Below are positions 1 through 9,820 of a stretch of 64,000 bases of DNA, in pieces. Source of the stretch: Bacteroidia bacterium (GTDB lineage: Bacteria > Bacteroidota > Bacteroidia > Flavobacteriales > Schleiferiaceae); contig JAUHWL010000003.1 of the NCBI GenBank assembly GCA_030424545.1, positions 248,001-312,000 on the forward strand, written 5' to 3'. Position numbers and translations under genes: made by a program. Numbering within the stretch: position 1 is the first letter of the stretch; the number at the start of each line of letters is the position of its first letter. The notes below the pieces were generated by a model. It was not told the origin of the DNA. It did not search any database and saw only the letters and a list, made by a program, of their open reading frames with translations.

Positions 1-960
1 GAAGGAGGCGATTTAGAAGAATTTATTGATAAAAATGTTGTTTACGCTTGCCTACATAAAAAAGGTTTGACGGATATTGTAGGGTTAAAAAAACTTAGAA
101 AGTTCATTCTAGAAAATAACATCACTGTGATACATGCCCATGGTTCTTCTGTTTTTTGGGCTATGTTTATGAAGCTACGTAAACCAAGCTTAAAAGTGGT
201 ATGGCACGACCATTTTGGCATGGTAGAACAGGCAGAAGTTAGACCGAGAGAATACCGTTTACTTAAATATGTAAAGTCATTTTTACACCATTACATTGTT
301 GTGAATGATATGATCAAAACCTGGGGCATGAACAATCTCGGAATCAAAGAAAAAAACATTACCTATTTAAGAAATTTTGCCGCATTAGAAAGTGGCAATA
401 ATGTTTTAAAAACAGAAATTCCTGGAGTAGAAGGAAAGAGAATAGTTTGCCTAGCCAATTTGAGATTTCAGAAAGATCATCTGTTTTTGGTTCAAATCGC
501 CAAAGAAGTGGTGAAGAAAAATCCTGATTGGACTTTTTTATGCGTTGGAGGAATATTTAATGATGCCTATAGTGACAGTATAAAAGAGGCTATTGCAGCA
601 AATAAGCTAGAAAACAATGTTTTTTTATTGGGCACAAGAACAGATGTAAGTGGCATATTATCTCATTCAACTATTGGGATTCTAACATCTATGTCAGAAG
701 GGTTGCCCGTAGCTCTTTTAGAATATGCAAGTTATAGTCTCCCCGTTGTTTGTACCAACGTTGGGCAATGCAAAGAGGTTGTTGCCGAAAGTGGGTTTGT
801 TATAGAAAACAAAGATGTAAATGCTTTTGCAGATGCATTGCAAGTGTTAATTGAAAATGAAAAAGCAAGAGGCGATTTTGCAAAAAGTTTGCACAATCGT
901 GTTATTGATTTGTATTCAGAAAAAGGGGCAATAAATACCTTGCTTGAAATTTATAAGTAG
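1..960 (+). CDS. Glycosyltransferase family 4-like, 5' end missing
   Basis: The reading frame is open from the first base, so the gene starts to the left of the window; a start near base 67 would be artificial. The visible 319 residues are the C-terminal part of a GT-B glycosyltransferase that moves a sugar from a nucleotide donor to a growing lipid-linked glycan at the cytoplasmic membrane. The donor half carries a strand reading RIVCLANLRFQKDH and the EX7E-type nucleotide-sugar motif SEGLPVALLE, followed by PVVCTNVG. The sulfotransferase gene follows after 3 bp. Donor and acceptor cannot be read from sequence. Family assignment is firm. Confidence 0.85.
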   Translation, partial: EGGDLEEFIDKNVVYACLHKKGLTDIVGLKKLRKFILENNITVIHAHGSSVFWAMFMKLRKPSLKVVWHDHFGMVEQAEVRPREYRLLKYVKSFLHHYIVVNDMIKTWGMNNLGIKEKNITYLRNFAALESGNNVLKTEIPGVEGKRIVCLANLRFQKDHLFLVQIAKEVVKKNPDWTFLCVGGIFNDAYSDSIKEAIAANKLENNVFLLGTRTDVSGILSHSTIGILTSMSEGLPVALLEYASYSLPVVCTNVGQCKEVVAESGFVIENKDVNAFADALQVLIENEKARGDFAKSLHNRVIDLYSEKGAINTLLEIYK

Positions 961-963
961 AAA

Positions 964-1794
964 ATGAATAAAATAAAAGATGCAATCATCTTAAACGGAC
1001 CTGGACGTTCAGGTACAACATTAATTTCTCAAATCTTAGCATATCATGATGAATTAGGTTGGGTATCCTCTTGGAATAATGCGTTTCCCAATCAGTCTTT
1101 TTTAGGGGTGTTAAGCCGACCTTACAGCGCTAAATTGTTTGGGATTGATTGGCATTCAGTAAAAAAATCGCCTAAACCTTCAGAAGCATACGATTATTGG
1201 AAACACTTTTTTGGTCATTTTAACAACAGCAACACCACCGATAAAAACCGTTTAGAAGAAATTGAAAAAAATGCAGAAAAAGTTGCAACTAATATTAAGG
1301 GTGTTTTAAAATGGCAGGGAAAACCAAGGTTTATAACCAAAATTACTGGACCAGCAAGAAAGGAATATTTGGATGCTATATTTTCTGATTATAATTTGGT
1401 ATGGATAGAACGTGACCCTCGTGTAGTGGTTTCTTCATACATCAAGCAAAAATGGTTTTATAAGGACAAACCAGAAGAATATGCACGTTTATCGGAAAAA
1501 GAAAAAATAGAGTTTTATACGGCCTATTATTTAAGGCTTCGTGAGGAATCTAAGAAGTATGAAAAATCAATTTTAGTACGCTATGAAGATTTAACCAATG
1601 ACAAGGTTACTTTCTTTAAAAAACTATGTGCCGATTTAAATCTTCCATACACCAAAAGGTTTGCGAAAATTGTAGAAAATTGGCCCATTAAAGAAATTGG
1701 ATGGGAGTTTTACAAGGACCGTTATTCAAAAGAAGGAAAAGAGTTGATGAATAGTATTCTAGAAAAAGAATTAAAAGATTTAGGTTATAAATGA
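964..1794 (+). CDS. Sulfotransferase family protein
   Basis: A 276-residue protein with the two PAPS-binding signatures of sulfotransferases. The N-terminal 5'-phosphosulfate loop reads GPGRSGTTLISQIL (about residues 12-25), and the 3'-phosphate motif reads WIERDPRVVVSSY (about residues 147-159). It would transfer a sulfo group from PAPS to a hydroxyl or amine. Within this locus the acceptor is probably a glycan residue, though that is inference. It lies 3 bp after the preceding glycosyltransferase, and its last 4 bp overlap the next gene (ATGA), so all three are probably co-translated. No signal peptide is visible, so it should act in the cytoplasm. Confidence 0.82.
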   Translation: MNKIKDAIILNGPGRSGTTLISQILAYHDELGWVSSWNNAFPNQSFLGVLSRPYSAKLFGIDWHSVKKSPKPSEAYDYWKHFFGHFNNSNTTDKNRLEEIEKNAEKVATNIKGVLKWQGKPRFITKITGPARKEYLDAIFSDYNLVWIERDPRVVVSSYIKQKWFYKDKPEEYARLSEKEKIEFYTAYYLRLREESKKYEKSILVRYEDLTNDKVTFFKKLCADLNLPYTKRFAKIVENWPIKEIGWEFYKDRYSKEGKELMNSILEKELKDLGYK

Positions 1795-2915
1795 ATTTTT
1801 TAATTGTATCGCATGTGCAGCATGTTTTAAATAATAAAGGACGTGTTGCAGGTTATGCCCCTTATGTGAAGGAAATGAATCTATGGCTGAAATATTGCGA
1901 TAAAGTAACCATTGTTGCGCCTTTGAGCAATCAACCTTTTTCACCAATAGATTTAGCATATGCACACAAAAACATTGATTTTGTACAGGTACCGTCATTT
2001 CAATTAACGTCAAAAAAAGAATTGTTAAAGGCAATAATGAAATTGCCCTATATTTTCATGATGGTTTTTAAATCTATGTTTCGCGCAAATCACATTCATT
2101 TGCGTTGCCCAGGTAATATGGGGTTAATAGGTGCATTTGTTCAAATTTTATTTCCATCTAAATTCAAAACGGCCAAATATGCGGGTAATTGGGATTGGAA
2201 CAGCAATCAACCATGGAGTTATCGTTGGCAACAAAAAATATTGCAAAACACATTTTGGACGAAGAATATGCAGGTTTTGGTGTATGGTAATTGGCCAGGG
2301 GCAACAAAAAATATCAAACCTTTTTTTACGGCAAGTTATTCTCAAAATGAAATTGAAAATACCCCGCCAAGAAATTTATCATCCTCTCCAATAAAATTAA
2401 TTTTTGTAGGAGGATTAACAGAAGGAAAACAACCATTGATTTCAGTAAAGGTTTGTGAGGCTCTTTTGAAACACTTTCCTGTTGAATTAAATGTTTATGG
2501 AGATGGTGCTTTAAGACTAGAAGTTGAGAATTATATTAAAGTCAACAACCTAGAAAATAATGTTTTTCTGCACGGAAATAAAGGGGCTGATGTTGTGAAA
2601 AAAGCATATCAACAAAGTCATTTTTTAATTTTTATTTCAAAATCAGAAGGGTGGCCTAAAGTGGTTGCAGAATCTATGTTCTGGGGTTGTTTACCCATTA
2701 CCACGGCCGTAAGTTGTGTGCCAGAAATGGTTGGCAATGGCTCGCGAGGGAGCATTGTAAAAGATAATTTGGATGAAATAGTAAACGTGATTTTGGCCTA
2801 CTATAATAATGAAGATGACTATGTATTGAAAGCACAAAAAGCCATGGATTGGAGCCGTGAGTTTACATTGGAGAAATTTGAATCGGAAATAATAGTGCTG
2901 CTTGAAAACGAATAA
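1791..2915 (+). CDS. Glycosyltransferase family 1/4
   Basis: A 374-residue GT-B glycosyltransferase. The C-terminal half has the conserved start of the donor domain (KLIFVGGLTEGKQP), the G-D-G turn (VYGDGALR) and the EX7E motif SEGWPKVVAES near residues 288-298. The N-terminus (MNFLIVSHVQHV) fits the first Rossmann strand. The start overlaps the sulfotransferase stop as ATGA. It is expected to add one sugar to the lipid-linked glycan on the cytoplasmic face of the membrane. Substrate is unknown. Confidence 0.88.
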   Translation: MNFLIVSHVQHVLNNKGRVAGYAPYVKEMNLWLKYCDKVTIVAPLSNQPFSPIDLAYAHKNIDFVQVPSFQLTSKKELLKAIMKLPYIFMMVFKSMFRANHIHLRCPGNMGLIGAFVQILFPSKFKTAKYAGNWDWNSNQPWSYRWQQKILQNTFWTKNMQVLVYGNWPGATKNIKPFFTASYSQNEIENTPPRNLSSSPIKLIFVGGLTEGKQPLISVKVCEALLKHFPVELNVYGDGALRLEVENYIKVNNLENNVFLHGNKGADVVKKAYQQSHFLIFISKSEGWPKVVAESMFWGCLPITTAVSCVPEMVGNGSRGSIVKDNLDEIVNVILAYYNNEDDYVLKAQKAMDWSREFTLEKFESEIIVLLENE

Positions 2916-2943
2916 TAACTTGAATCAACACATTTCCTAGTTC

Positions 2944-4716
2944 GTGGTTTTCGTAAAGTTTTTAGTCGCGCTTTTCATCATCTTGAGTTTTGCAAAACTC
3001 GGAGGGTTGGTTCGGGCTGTATTCCTAACAAAACAGCAATCTTCATGGTATTTTGATGCTTTCGTTGGATTGGTGATTAGTTCATTCCTGCTCGTTGTGT
3101 TAAGTTACACAGGGTTGAGCTGGTGGGTTTTGGGTTTCACTTTATCCGCAAGTTGGGCGTTTTCATATCAGCAAAATAACAATCTAAAAACGCATATTTC
3201 TGTTGGTCTTGTTTTCTTCGTCAGCAGTTTTCCTTTGCTTGTACAATCGTTTTTAACGGCTAAAAACTTTGCGTTTGCAGAAGCATTTTTTAACGTAGAT
3301 ACACCCTTTACGCTAATGATTGCAGAAAGTATATTGCAAAATGACAACTACCCTGTTAAATTATTAGAAAATGAAGGAATGGCTTTGGCGTATCATTATG
3401 GCTACCATTCTATCTTGGCGTTTATCTCTTATTTCTCCGGGTTAAGAACACATGTTGTTCATGCTTTTGTGTTGATGCCTTTTTTGTATTTCTTGTTGTC
3501 AGGTCTTGTTTTAACTTTACTAAAAAAGGTCAGCGAACTAAAATTAAAATGGTTAGCAATTGTATCGGTGGTTGTATTATATGGCCATCAGCTTTATGTA
3601 TTTAATTATTTTAATCCCGCAACGCTTAAAAATTTAATTGTCTTGCCGGGGAGATATTTAGCTACATATCCTTTGGCACCAAGTTCATTTGAGCCACTTT
3701 TTATTTTGGCTGTTTTTTGGCTTTTACTACTAAAGACGAATAAATCTTACGGATTAGCGGCCATATTAATTGGTTTGATTCCTGTGTTTAAAATTCCGTT
3801 AGCCCCCGTTGTTGGCCTTGGATTTGGACTGTTTTTCGTGGCTCGTGCCATAAAAAACAAAAGTATTAAGCCATTGGCTTATCCATTGTTTACGGTTTTG
3901 TTCATGGCTGTTATTTATCGGGTTTTTTCGGCATCCTTGGTAGAAGCGCCTCCTATAGAATTGTTGAGTCCAAGTCATGTGCAAAAAGACCATTTGTTTT
4001 CTGCATTTGTTCCATTATTTATATTGTTGATCGTTCATTTTGCGACAAACAAAAAGTTGCTAATGAGAGGTAATTCATGGATGTTTTTCTTTGTGATTCC
4101 CATGCCTCTATTGCTTGCATTTATAAAAATTGATGACGTGAACAGTTGGCAATTAATAGCGGTAATTCCGTTTACAGCCTGTTTAATGGCCACACTTTTA
4201 TTGGTGAACAACTGGCCGTCTATCAAAAAAAAAGTAAAAGTAATGGTTGTAGGAAGTGCAGTTTTAATTGCGGCTATTCCTGTTGCTAACGCTATCTATT
4301 ACGCAAGTAATTTGATAAGGAATCCGGAGTTAGGTCACGAGTATTGCAATAATGTTTTATTAGCAGAAACACTTCAAAAGATTCCGGTAAAAAACACGGT
4401 CTTGGCCACTAACGATTTGCGTTATCCAGCAGATGGTTTTTCCAGAGATGGTAATCAATTTCAATTTTCAGCATTGTTTGGGCATCAAATGAAGGTGAGT
4501 AATTTATCTTACCTAGTAACCAAAGAATTTGTGAAGAAATCGTTAGACTTTCAGCGTAAATTACCTAATAAAGCACCAAGCACTTCTGATTTTGAAATGA
4601 TGAAAAACGAAGGGGTAACACATTTTGTGTTGGCGATTTCAGACTCATCAAAAGCAGAGATTCCTGTGGTAGCATATCGCATTTTTAATGTAAACAAAGG
4701 ATTAGAAGTTGAGTAG
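2944..4716 (+). CDS. Polytopic membrane protein, GT-C-like, unknown
   Basis: A 590-residue protein with roughly a dozen hydrophobic segments and a soluble C-terminal tail of about 120 residues. GTG at 2944 is the first start after an in-frame stop at 2938; no better start is visible. The loop after the first membrane segments holds NVDTPFTLMIAESILQN and AYHYGYHS, the layout expected of a GT-C-fold enzyme using a polyprenyl-phosphate sugar. No named family is certain. It sits between a glycosyltransferase and a GT-B-like protein, and its stop overlaps the next start. A flippase or polymerase role is also possible. Confidence 0.6.
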   Translation: MVFVKFLVALFIILSFAKLGGLVRAVFLTKQQSSWYFDAFVGLVISSFLLVVLSYTGLSWWVLGFTLSASWAFSYQQNNNLKTHISVGLVFFVSSFPLLVQSFLTAKNFAFAEAFFNVDTPFTLMIAESILQNDNYPVKLLENEGMALAYHYGYHSILAFISYFSGLRTHVVHAFVLMPFLYFLLSGLVLTLLKKVSELKLKWLAIVSVVVLYGHQLYVFNYFNPATLKNLIVLPGRYLATYPLAPSSFEPLFILAVFWLLLLKTNKSYGLAAILIGLIPVFKIPLAPVVGLGFGLFFVARAIKNKSIKPLAYPLFTVLFMAVIYRVFSASLVEAPPIELLSPSHVQKDHLFSAFVPLFILLIVHFATNKKLLMRGNSWMFFFVIPMPLLLAFIKIDDVNSWQLIAVIPFTACLMATLLLVNNWPSIKKKVKVMVVGSAVLIAAIPVANAIYYASNLIRNPELGHEYCNNVLLAETLQKIPVKNTVLATNDLRYPADGFSRDGNQFQFSALFGHQMKVSNLSYLVTKEFVKKSLDFQRKLPNKAPSTSDFEMMKNEGVTHFVLAISDSSKAEIPVVAYRIFNVNKGLEVE

Positions 4717-6109
4717 AGAAAAGAAAACACTTGCATTGGTTTTGCCAGATGGCATAACACTCCGGAATTTCGTGTATTCCTCATTTATTGAAGAAGCTTC
4801 TAAAGATTTTAGACTCGTTATTTTTCATTTTGTGGATAAATCAGTTTTTAAAGAGATTGATGAAAAATTAACAAACCAGATAACGTTCTATAAAATTGAA
4901 ACATTTAGGGAAGGCATTTTGGCCAAAGTGTATCGATACGCCAAATTGAAAGCAAGCTTGTTGTTGAACTTTAAATCAGATCCGAACCCAACATTTTTAA
5001 ATAATTTCCCGGCCTATAAAAAGTATGCCTTTCCAGAACGCATGCTCTTTAGGTTGTCAGAATTATTGGCAACTAATGCAACCCAAAAAAAAGTTGAGAG
5101 CCTAGAGAAGCTTCATGTAAAGTGGTTTGATACAGGTAACAAGAGCGAAATACATAATGCCAGAGAAATTATTACAAAAGAAAATGTAAGCATCGTATTG
5201 AATGCACACCAGCGCGATGTAAAGAGTTTACCCGTAATGCGTGCTGCACAGTGGCTAAACATCAAAACCGTGAATTTTATTTACAGTTGGGATAATTTAC
5301 CTAAAGGAAGAATGGCCGTGCCTGCAGATCATTTTTTTGTGTGGAGTGATCATATGAAAAGCGAGATGAACCGGTATTATCCTGATATAAAAAACGAACG
5401 CATTTCAGTTACGGGAACTCCCCAGTTTGAATTTTATCATCGTTTTACGAAAACACCAAGAGAGAAATTTGCCGCAAAGCATGGGTTAGACCCAGATAAA
5501 AAATGGTATCTCTATTCGGGGGATATGACAGATGCCTCTCCGTTTGATCAGCATTATTTAGAAGATGTGTATAACGCATGGTGCGCCTCAAACGAAAAGG
5601 AAAACACACAATTGGTTTTTAGAAGAGCGCCAACTGATAATACAGGAAGGTTTAATGAGGTGTTAGCAAAATGCCCTGAAATTGTTGCGATAGAGCCACT
5701 TTGGAAACAATTTGGAAAGCACTCCATGACCTTTGCGGTGAGCAAAGAAGATGTGCAAATGCTAGTTGATATAATAGAGCATTGTTATACAGCGGTGAAT
5801 TTTGGAAGTACTATGGCGCATGATTTTGCCCAAAGGAAAAAACGTGTCTTTTACATAAACTATGAACACCCTCTAAATAAGCATGATACATGGACTTCTG
5901 CCTTTTTTTATAGATACACACATTTTGAAAGTTTAGAAGGACTAAATGCTGTGGAATGGGTCTATGATAAAAGTGAAATTAGCCCCATATTCGCAGCAAA
6001 TTTTAAAGACGCTGGTAACGGGCATATGCAATGGCATAATAAGATTTCCAAAGACACAAATAAAGCTGTAGTGAATATTGTGAACAACCTTAAATTACTT
6101 ACAGAATAA
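4709..6109 (+). CDS. GT-B-like surface carbohydrate protein, family uncertain
   Basis: A 466-residue soluble protein starting with TTG inside the last codons of the membrane-protein gene (8-bp overlap), which suggests translational coupling. The segment INAHQRDVKSLPVMRAA-like (near residue 170), then WDNLPKGRMAVPADHFFVWS and ISVTGTPQFEFY, resembles the inter-domain region of 2-epimerase, UDP-glycosyltransferase and CDP-glycerol-transferase-type GT-B folds. The C-terminal part has VNFGSTMAHDFA, where those families bind the donor phosphate. No signal peptide is visible. Transfer of a sugar or polyol phosphate is likely, but the exact reaction is not readable. Confidence 0.5.
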   Translation: MSREKKTLALVLPDGITLRNFVYSSFIEEASKDFRLVIFHFVDKSVFKEIDEKLTNQITFYKIETFREGILAKVYRYAKLKASLLLNFKSDPNPTFLNNFPAYKKYAFPERMLFRLSELLATNATQKKVESLEKLHVKWFDTGNKSEIHNAREIITKENVSIVLNAHQRDVKSLPVMRAAQWLNIKTVNFIYSWDNLPKGRMAVPADHFFVWSDHMKSEMNRYYPDIKNERISVTGTPQFEFYHRFTKTPREKFAAKHGLDPDKKWYLYSGDMTDASPFDQHYLEDVYNAWCASNEKENTQLVFRRAPTDNTGRFNEVLAKCPEIVAIEPLWKQFGKHSMTFAVSKEDVQMLVDIIEHCYTAVNFGSTMAHDFAQRKKRVFYINYEHPLNKHDTWTSAFFYRYTHFESLEGLNAVEWVYDKSEISPIFAANFKDAGNGHMQWHNKISKDTNKAVVNIVNNLKLLTE

Positions 6110-7477
6110 ATGATTAAATACCTACTTCTTAAACGTCTGGAAGTAATGTGGCTAATCGTTCATGTTATTCTGGGTATTTTATCAACCTTTACACCGTATT
6201 TTCTTGTTTTCTGGGTATTGGGCGTTATGGGTACGTCATTTTTACAACTTCTGTTAACGAGAAACAAAGATGGCATAATGACTTTTACGCTATCCTACTT
6301 GCTTGGTGTAGAAGTTTTTTCTCGTATGGCACGTGCGCCATTAACTGGGTTGTTGCCAGATGAAATTGGAAAGTATTTTCCGCTTTTTGTATTGTTTGCC
6401 ACTTTTCTACTGGAGGGAAAAATTAGAAATAGAGGCATCGGCTGGTGGATTATCTTGCTTACCATTCCTTCTTTATTTGTTATAGAAGGTCAGTATTTGA
6501 GGTATGGAATAGTGTTTAACTATCTGGGTATTTTTAACCTGGCTTTGATGATTCTATATTTCAGTGAAAAGGTTATCACCTTTGATCAATTGAAGGATAT
6601 GTTCCGGATTACACTTTTCCCATTGATTTCTGTTCTTGTATTTCTCTTCATAAAAACGCCTGATTATGATGAAGTAGAGTTTACACTTGGACGTGGATCA
6701 ATTTTCGAAACATCTGGTGGGTATGGGCCTAATCAAGTATCAACAGCCTTGGGGATTGGCATTTTTATACTTGGATATTTTTTGTTGATAAAGCAAAAAA
6801 TGTTTTCCATTAAATATCTAGATCAAGCATTATTGTTCTTCTTTTTAATACGTGGTTTATTGACCTTTTCAAGAGGTGGAGTAATGGTGCCTATTTTATG
6901 TTTGATTGTTTTTTATGTAGTAAACAACTACGTAAGGGGGGTGAGAAGAACGAAAATTAAACTTAAGAAAATAAAATCTACCCATATCATGATTGCGTTG
7001 GGTGGATTGGTGGCTATTTTTCTTTACGCTAATATTATTACCAACGGAGCTCTTTTATTGAGGTATCAAGGAGAAACAGCTGGTACCTTGGCTGGTACTA
7101 GAGAAAAAGATTTAAACCACTTTACATCTCACCGTTTGGAAATTGCAACCATGGATATTCAACTTTGGCTAGAGCATCCATTGCTTGGGGTAGGACCAGG
7201 AATGTCTAAGTTTACAGAAGGAGGGCATTATGGTTTTGGTAGCCACGTAGAATATAGCCGTATTCTGGCTGAACATGGTATCTTGGGAGGGATAGCCTTA
7301 TTGATTATTACGATTTACCCAATAATGTATTATAGAAAATTAAGAGATCCTTTCCAGAAAGGTTTATTTGCAGCGTTTATCCTGTTGGCAATTTTAACAT
7401 CTTTTCATGCCGCCATGAGAACAATGGTTACTCCATTTTTTTACGGTCTTGCGTTTGCCAAGTTTAAATTCGATTAG
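6110..7477 (+). CDS. O-antigen ligase/polymerase (Wzy/WaaL-like)
   Basis: A 455-residue integral membrane protein with about ten to twelve transmembrane helices. Near residues 350-400 is a large periplasmic loop with the family hallmark GVGPGMSKF, then HVEYSRILAEHGILGG. It should either polymerise glycan repeat units (Wzy) or ligate the polymer to its acceptor (WaaL); the sequence does not separate these. It starts directly after the preceding stop codon. It is the only such protein in the window, so it is the best candidate for the locus polymerase. Confidence 0.82.
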   Translation: MIKYLLLKRLEVMWLIVHVILGILSTFTPYFLVFWVLGVMGTSFLQLLLTRNKDGIMTFTLSYLLGVEVFSRMARAPLTGLLPDEIGKYFPLFVLFATFLLEGKIRNRGIGWWIILLTIPSLFVIEGQYLRYGIVFNYLGIFNLALMILYFSEKVITFDQLKDMFRITLFPLISVLVFLFIKTPDYDEVEFTLGRGSIFETSGGYGPNQVSTALGIGIFILGYFLLIKQKMFSIKYLDQALLFFFLIRGLLTFSRGGVMVPILCLIVFYVVNNYVRGVRRTKIKLKKIKSTHIMIALGGLVAIFLYANIITNGALLLRYQGETAGTLAGTREKDLNHFTSHRLEIATMDIQLWLEHPLLGVGPGMSKFTEGGHYGFGSHVEYSRILAEHGILGGIALLIITIYPIMYYRKLRDPFQKGLFAAFILLAILTSFHAAMRTMVTPFFYGLAFAKFKFD

Positions 7478-7482
7478 GTAAA

Positions 7483-8511
7483 GTGAACATTTTATATTTC
7501 GGAAACAGATCCGGTAAAGAAGGTAAGTATCCTACCGTCCAAGACGAACTTACCCCTTTGTTTGGCGAGATGTACTCCATCATTTCTGTATCAGACAAAA
7601 AAGGGAGCGTAAAGAAAGCCATAGATATGTTTTTTACGTTTTGGAGGCATATTTGGAAAACAGATGTGGTTCTAATTGATACGTTTAGCACAACCAATTT
7701 CTATTTTGCTTTAGCTATTGGAAGTTTTTGTAGAATGCTAAACAAACCATTCATCAACTTTTTGCATGGTGGAGATTTGCCTTTGAGGTTAAAAAACAAC
7801 CCCTTTTTATCAAAACTTACATTTAAATATTCATACAAATTGGTAGCACCTTCCAACTTCATGAAAGTAAGTTTTGAAAAGTTTGGATATAATCCTGTAT
7901 TAATACCAAACATGCTAAACATTAAAAAGTATAGCTATAAGCAAGCAAACTTTGCTGAAGTAAAGTTGTTTTGGTTACGCAGCTTTAGGAAGCATTACAA
8001 TCCGTTATTAGCTGTGCAAGTTCTAAATTACTTAAGGCAAGAAGGTTTTCAAGCGGATTTAATTATGGTTGGCCCAGATAGCCATGATGGTTCTTTAGAA
8101 GAAGTAAACAGTTTTGTTAAACATCATAATCTTGAAGATTTTGTTCAAATTCCTGGGGTTTTAACCAAACCAGAATGGATGGCATTGAGTAAAGATCGAA
8201 ACATCTTAATCAATACAACCAACATAGACAATACCCCGATTTCTGTTATAGAATGTATGGCTCTTGGCCTTGCCATTGTATCTACCAAAGTTGGTGGCAT
8301 CCCTTACTTATTAGATCACAATCAAGACGCAATTCTTGTAGAACCAAACAATACAGAAGCTATGGCATCTGCCATAAAAAAATTGGTGGCTCATCCGCAT
8401 GACACCGAAAAACAAGTTTTAAAAGCTAGGGAAAAAGTAGCTGCATTTGATTGGAATGTTGTGAAGAATAAATGGGTTGATCTTTTAAACAATGCAGCAG
8501 GCACTCAATAA
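7483..8511 (+). CDS. Glycosyltransferase family 4
   Basis: A 342-residue GT-B glycosyltransferase starting with GTG 5 bp after the ligase gene. The N-terminus MNILYFGNRSGKEGKYP gives the glycine-rich acceptor-domain turn. The C-terminal donor domain has NTPISVIECMALGLAIVST, with the conserved glutamate, and then VGGIPYLL. The last 20 bp overlap the next gene, a CapK-like ligase, so the two are probably translated together. Sugar specificity is unknown. Confidence 0.86.
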   Translation: MNILYFGNRSGKEGKYPTVQDELTPLFGEMYSIISVSDKKGSVKKAIDMFFTFWRHIWKTDVVLIDTFSTTNFYFALAIGSFCRMLNKPFINFLHGGDLPLRLKNNPFLSKLTFKYSYKLVAPSNFMKVSFEKFGYNPVLIPNMLNIKKYSYKQANFAEVKLFWLRSFRKHYNPLLAVQVLNYLRQEGFQADLIMVGPDSHDGSLEEVNSFVKHHNLEDFVQIPGVLTKPEWMALSKDRNILINTTNIDNTPISVIECMALGLAIVSTKVGGIPYLLDHNQDAILVEPNNTEAMASAIKKLVAHPHDTEKQVLKAREKVAAFDWNVVKNKWVDLLNNAAGTQ

Positions 8512-9808
8512 ACAACTTTATTTTCTAGCGCAGCGTTGGCGAAAAGAACCGGTTAAAAGTGCACTACTAGATTTAGAAAAATCTTTGTATTGCAGTTTAG
8601 ATGAATTGGAAAACATTCAGAATTCTAGGTTGATTGCACTTCTTAATCATGCCATAGAAACCGTTCCGTTTTATAAAAAACATTATGCTGAGTATAGTGG
8701 AGTTATTAAAGATGCGAAGGCTGATACAGTAAAGGAAATATTTACTTCATTGCCCATTCTGTCAAAAGCGGACATTCTTAAAAACCGAGATTTGTTTTAT
8801 TCGTCTAAGACCTATTCTTGCTATACAAATGTTTCTTCAGGTACAACAGGAGAACCATTTACTTATCCGTGCGATCATACATCATGGGCATACAGACATG
8901 CATCGTTGATAAGGCTAATAGAGTTTTACGGAGTTAAATTTGGAAGTAGATATGGCTATTTTTTTGGGCAACATTGGAAGTCAGAATTTCAATTAAAGAC
9001 CAAACTGAAAGATTGGTTTTTTAATAGGGACAGGGTATCTGCCTTTAATATAAACCCATCAGCAGTAGATGCGCTATTAAAAGCGTTTAAAAGAAACCGT
9101 ACGGTATATTTATTAGGATACCCATCTGTGTTAGTAGAATTCTTTAAAATAGCCATTGAAGAATTGAATTTTAATTCCCAAGAGTTAAATATTAAACTGA
9201 TTATTGCCACAGGAGAAACATTAGAGTCATTTCAAAAAATATATTTAGAGAGTATTTTTAATTGTCCAGTGGTAAATTATTATGGATCATCAGAAGGAGG
9301 ATTTGGCGGCTTTGTAGGTGCAGAAGGATTGATGCAAGAAAACATGGAAACGAGTGTTTTAACGATTGAGAAGCATGATAAAATTTCTAAAACCGATTTG
9401 TTTTTAAGACAGTTTCCACTTATTAAAATACAAACAGACGATGTTTGCAAAATATCTCTCGGTAACCCAAATACTAAATTAAAGCATAGAGTATTAGGCG
9501 AAATTTCGGGTAGAACAGGGGATAAGATTATGTTACCATCGGGCAAACAAGTTCATTCTGTAATTCTAGATTATTTTTTCGATTTGTTTATTAATGATCC
9601 CAATGTTTTAAAATTTAGATTTGAGTTTTACACAGACAAAGTTGAGCTATTAATTAAAAGTCAGAAAGCAGCTTTAGATGTAAAATTTGTAGAAAGAATA
9701 TTGCTGGAGTTTAAAAATTTATTCCCAGACGATAGTTTAGACGTAAAAAAAGTTGATGAAATTCCCTATATGGCTAACGGAAAGAACCGGCCCTGGGTAC
9801 AATTCTAA
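8492..9808 (+). CDS. CapK-like adenylate-forming (phenylacetate-CoA ligase-like) protein
   Basis: A 438-residue protein of the PaaK/CapK branch of the adenylate-forming superfamily. It has the phosphate-binding loop SSGTTGEPFTYP (near residue 117), NYYGSSEGG as the aromatic-glycine motif, and a C-terminal NGKNRPWVQF resembling the catalytic-lysine end. Members next to capsule genes are named CapK, but their substrate is rarely known. Activation of a carboxylate for acylation or amidation of a sugar is a reasonable inference. It overlaps the upstream glycosyltransferase by 20 bp. A second member of the family lies at 11012. Confidence 0.8.
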   Translation: MQQALNKQLYFLAQRWRKEPVKSALLDLEKSLYCSLDELENIQNSRLIALLNHAIETVPFYKKHYAEYSGVIKDAKADTVKEIFTSLPILSKADILKNRDLFYSSKTYSCYTNVSSGTTGEPFTYPCDHTSWAYRHASLIRLIEFYGVKFGSRYGYFFGQHWKSEFQLKTKLKDWFFNRDRVSAFNINPSAVDALLKAFKRNRTVYLLGYPSVLVEFFKIAIEELNFNSQELNIKLIIATGETLESFQKIYLESIFNCPVVNYYGSSEGGFGGFVGAEGLMQENMETSVLTIEKHDKISKTDLFLRQFPLIKIQTDDVCKISLGNPNTKLKHRVLGEISGRTGDKIMLPSGKQVHSVILDYFFDLFINDPNVLKFRFEFYTDKVELLIKSQKAALDVKFVERILLEFKNLFPDDSLDVKKVDEIPYMANGKNRPWVQF

Positions 9809-9820
9809 TTGCACAACCTT

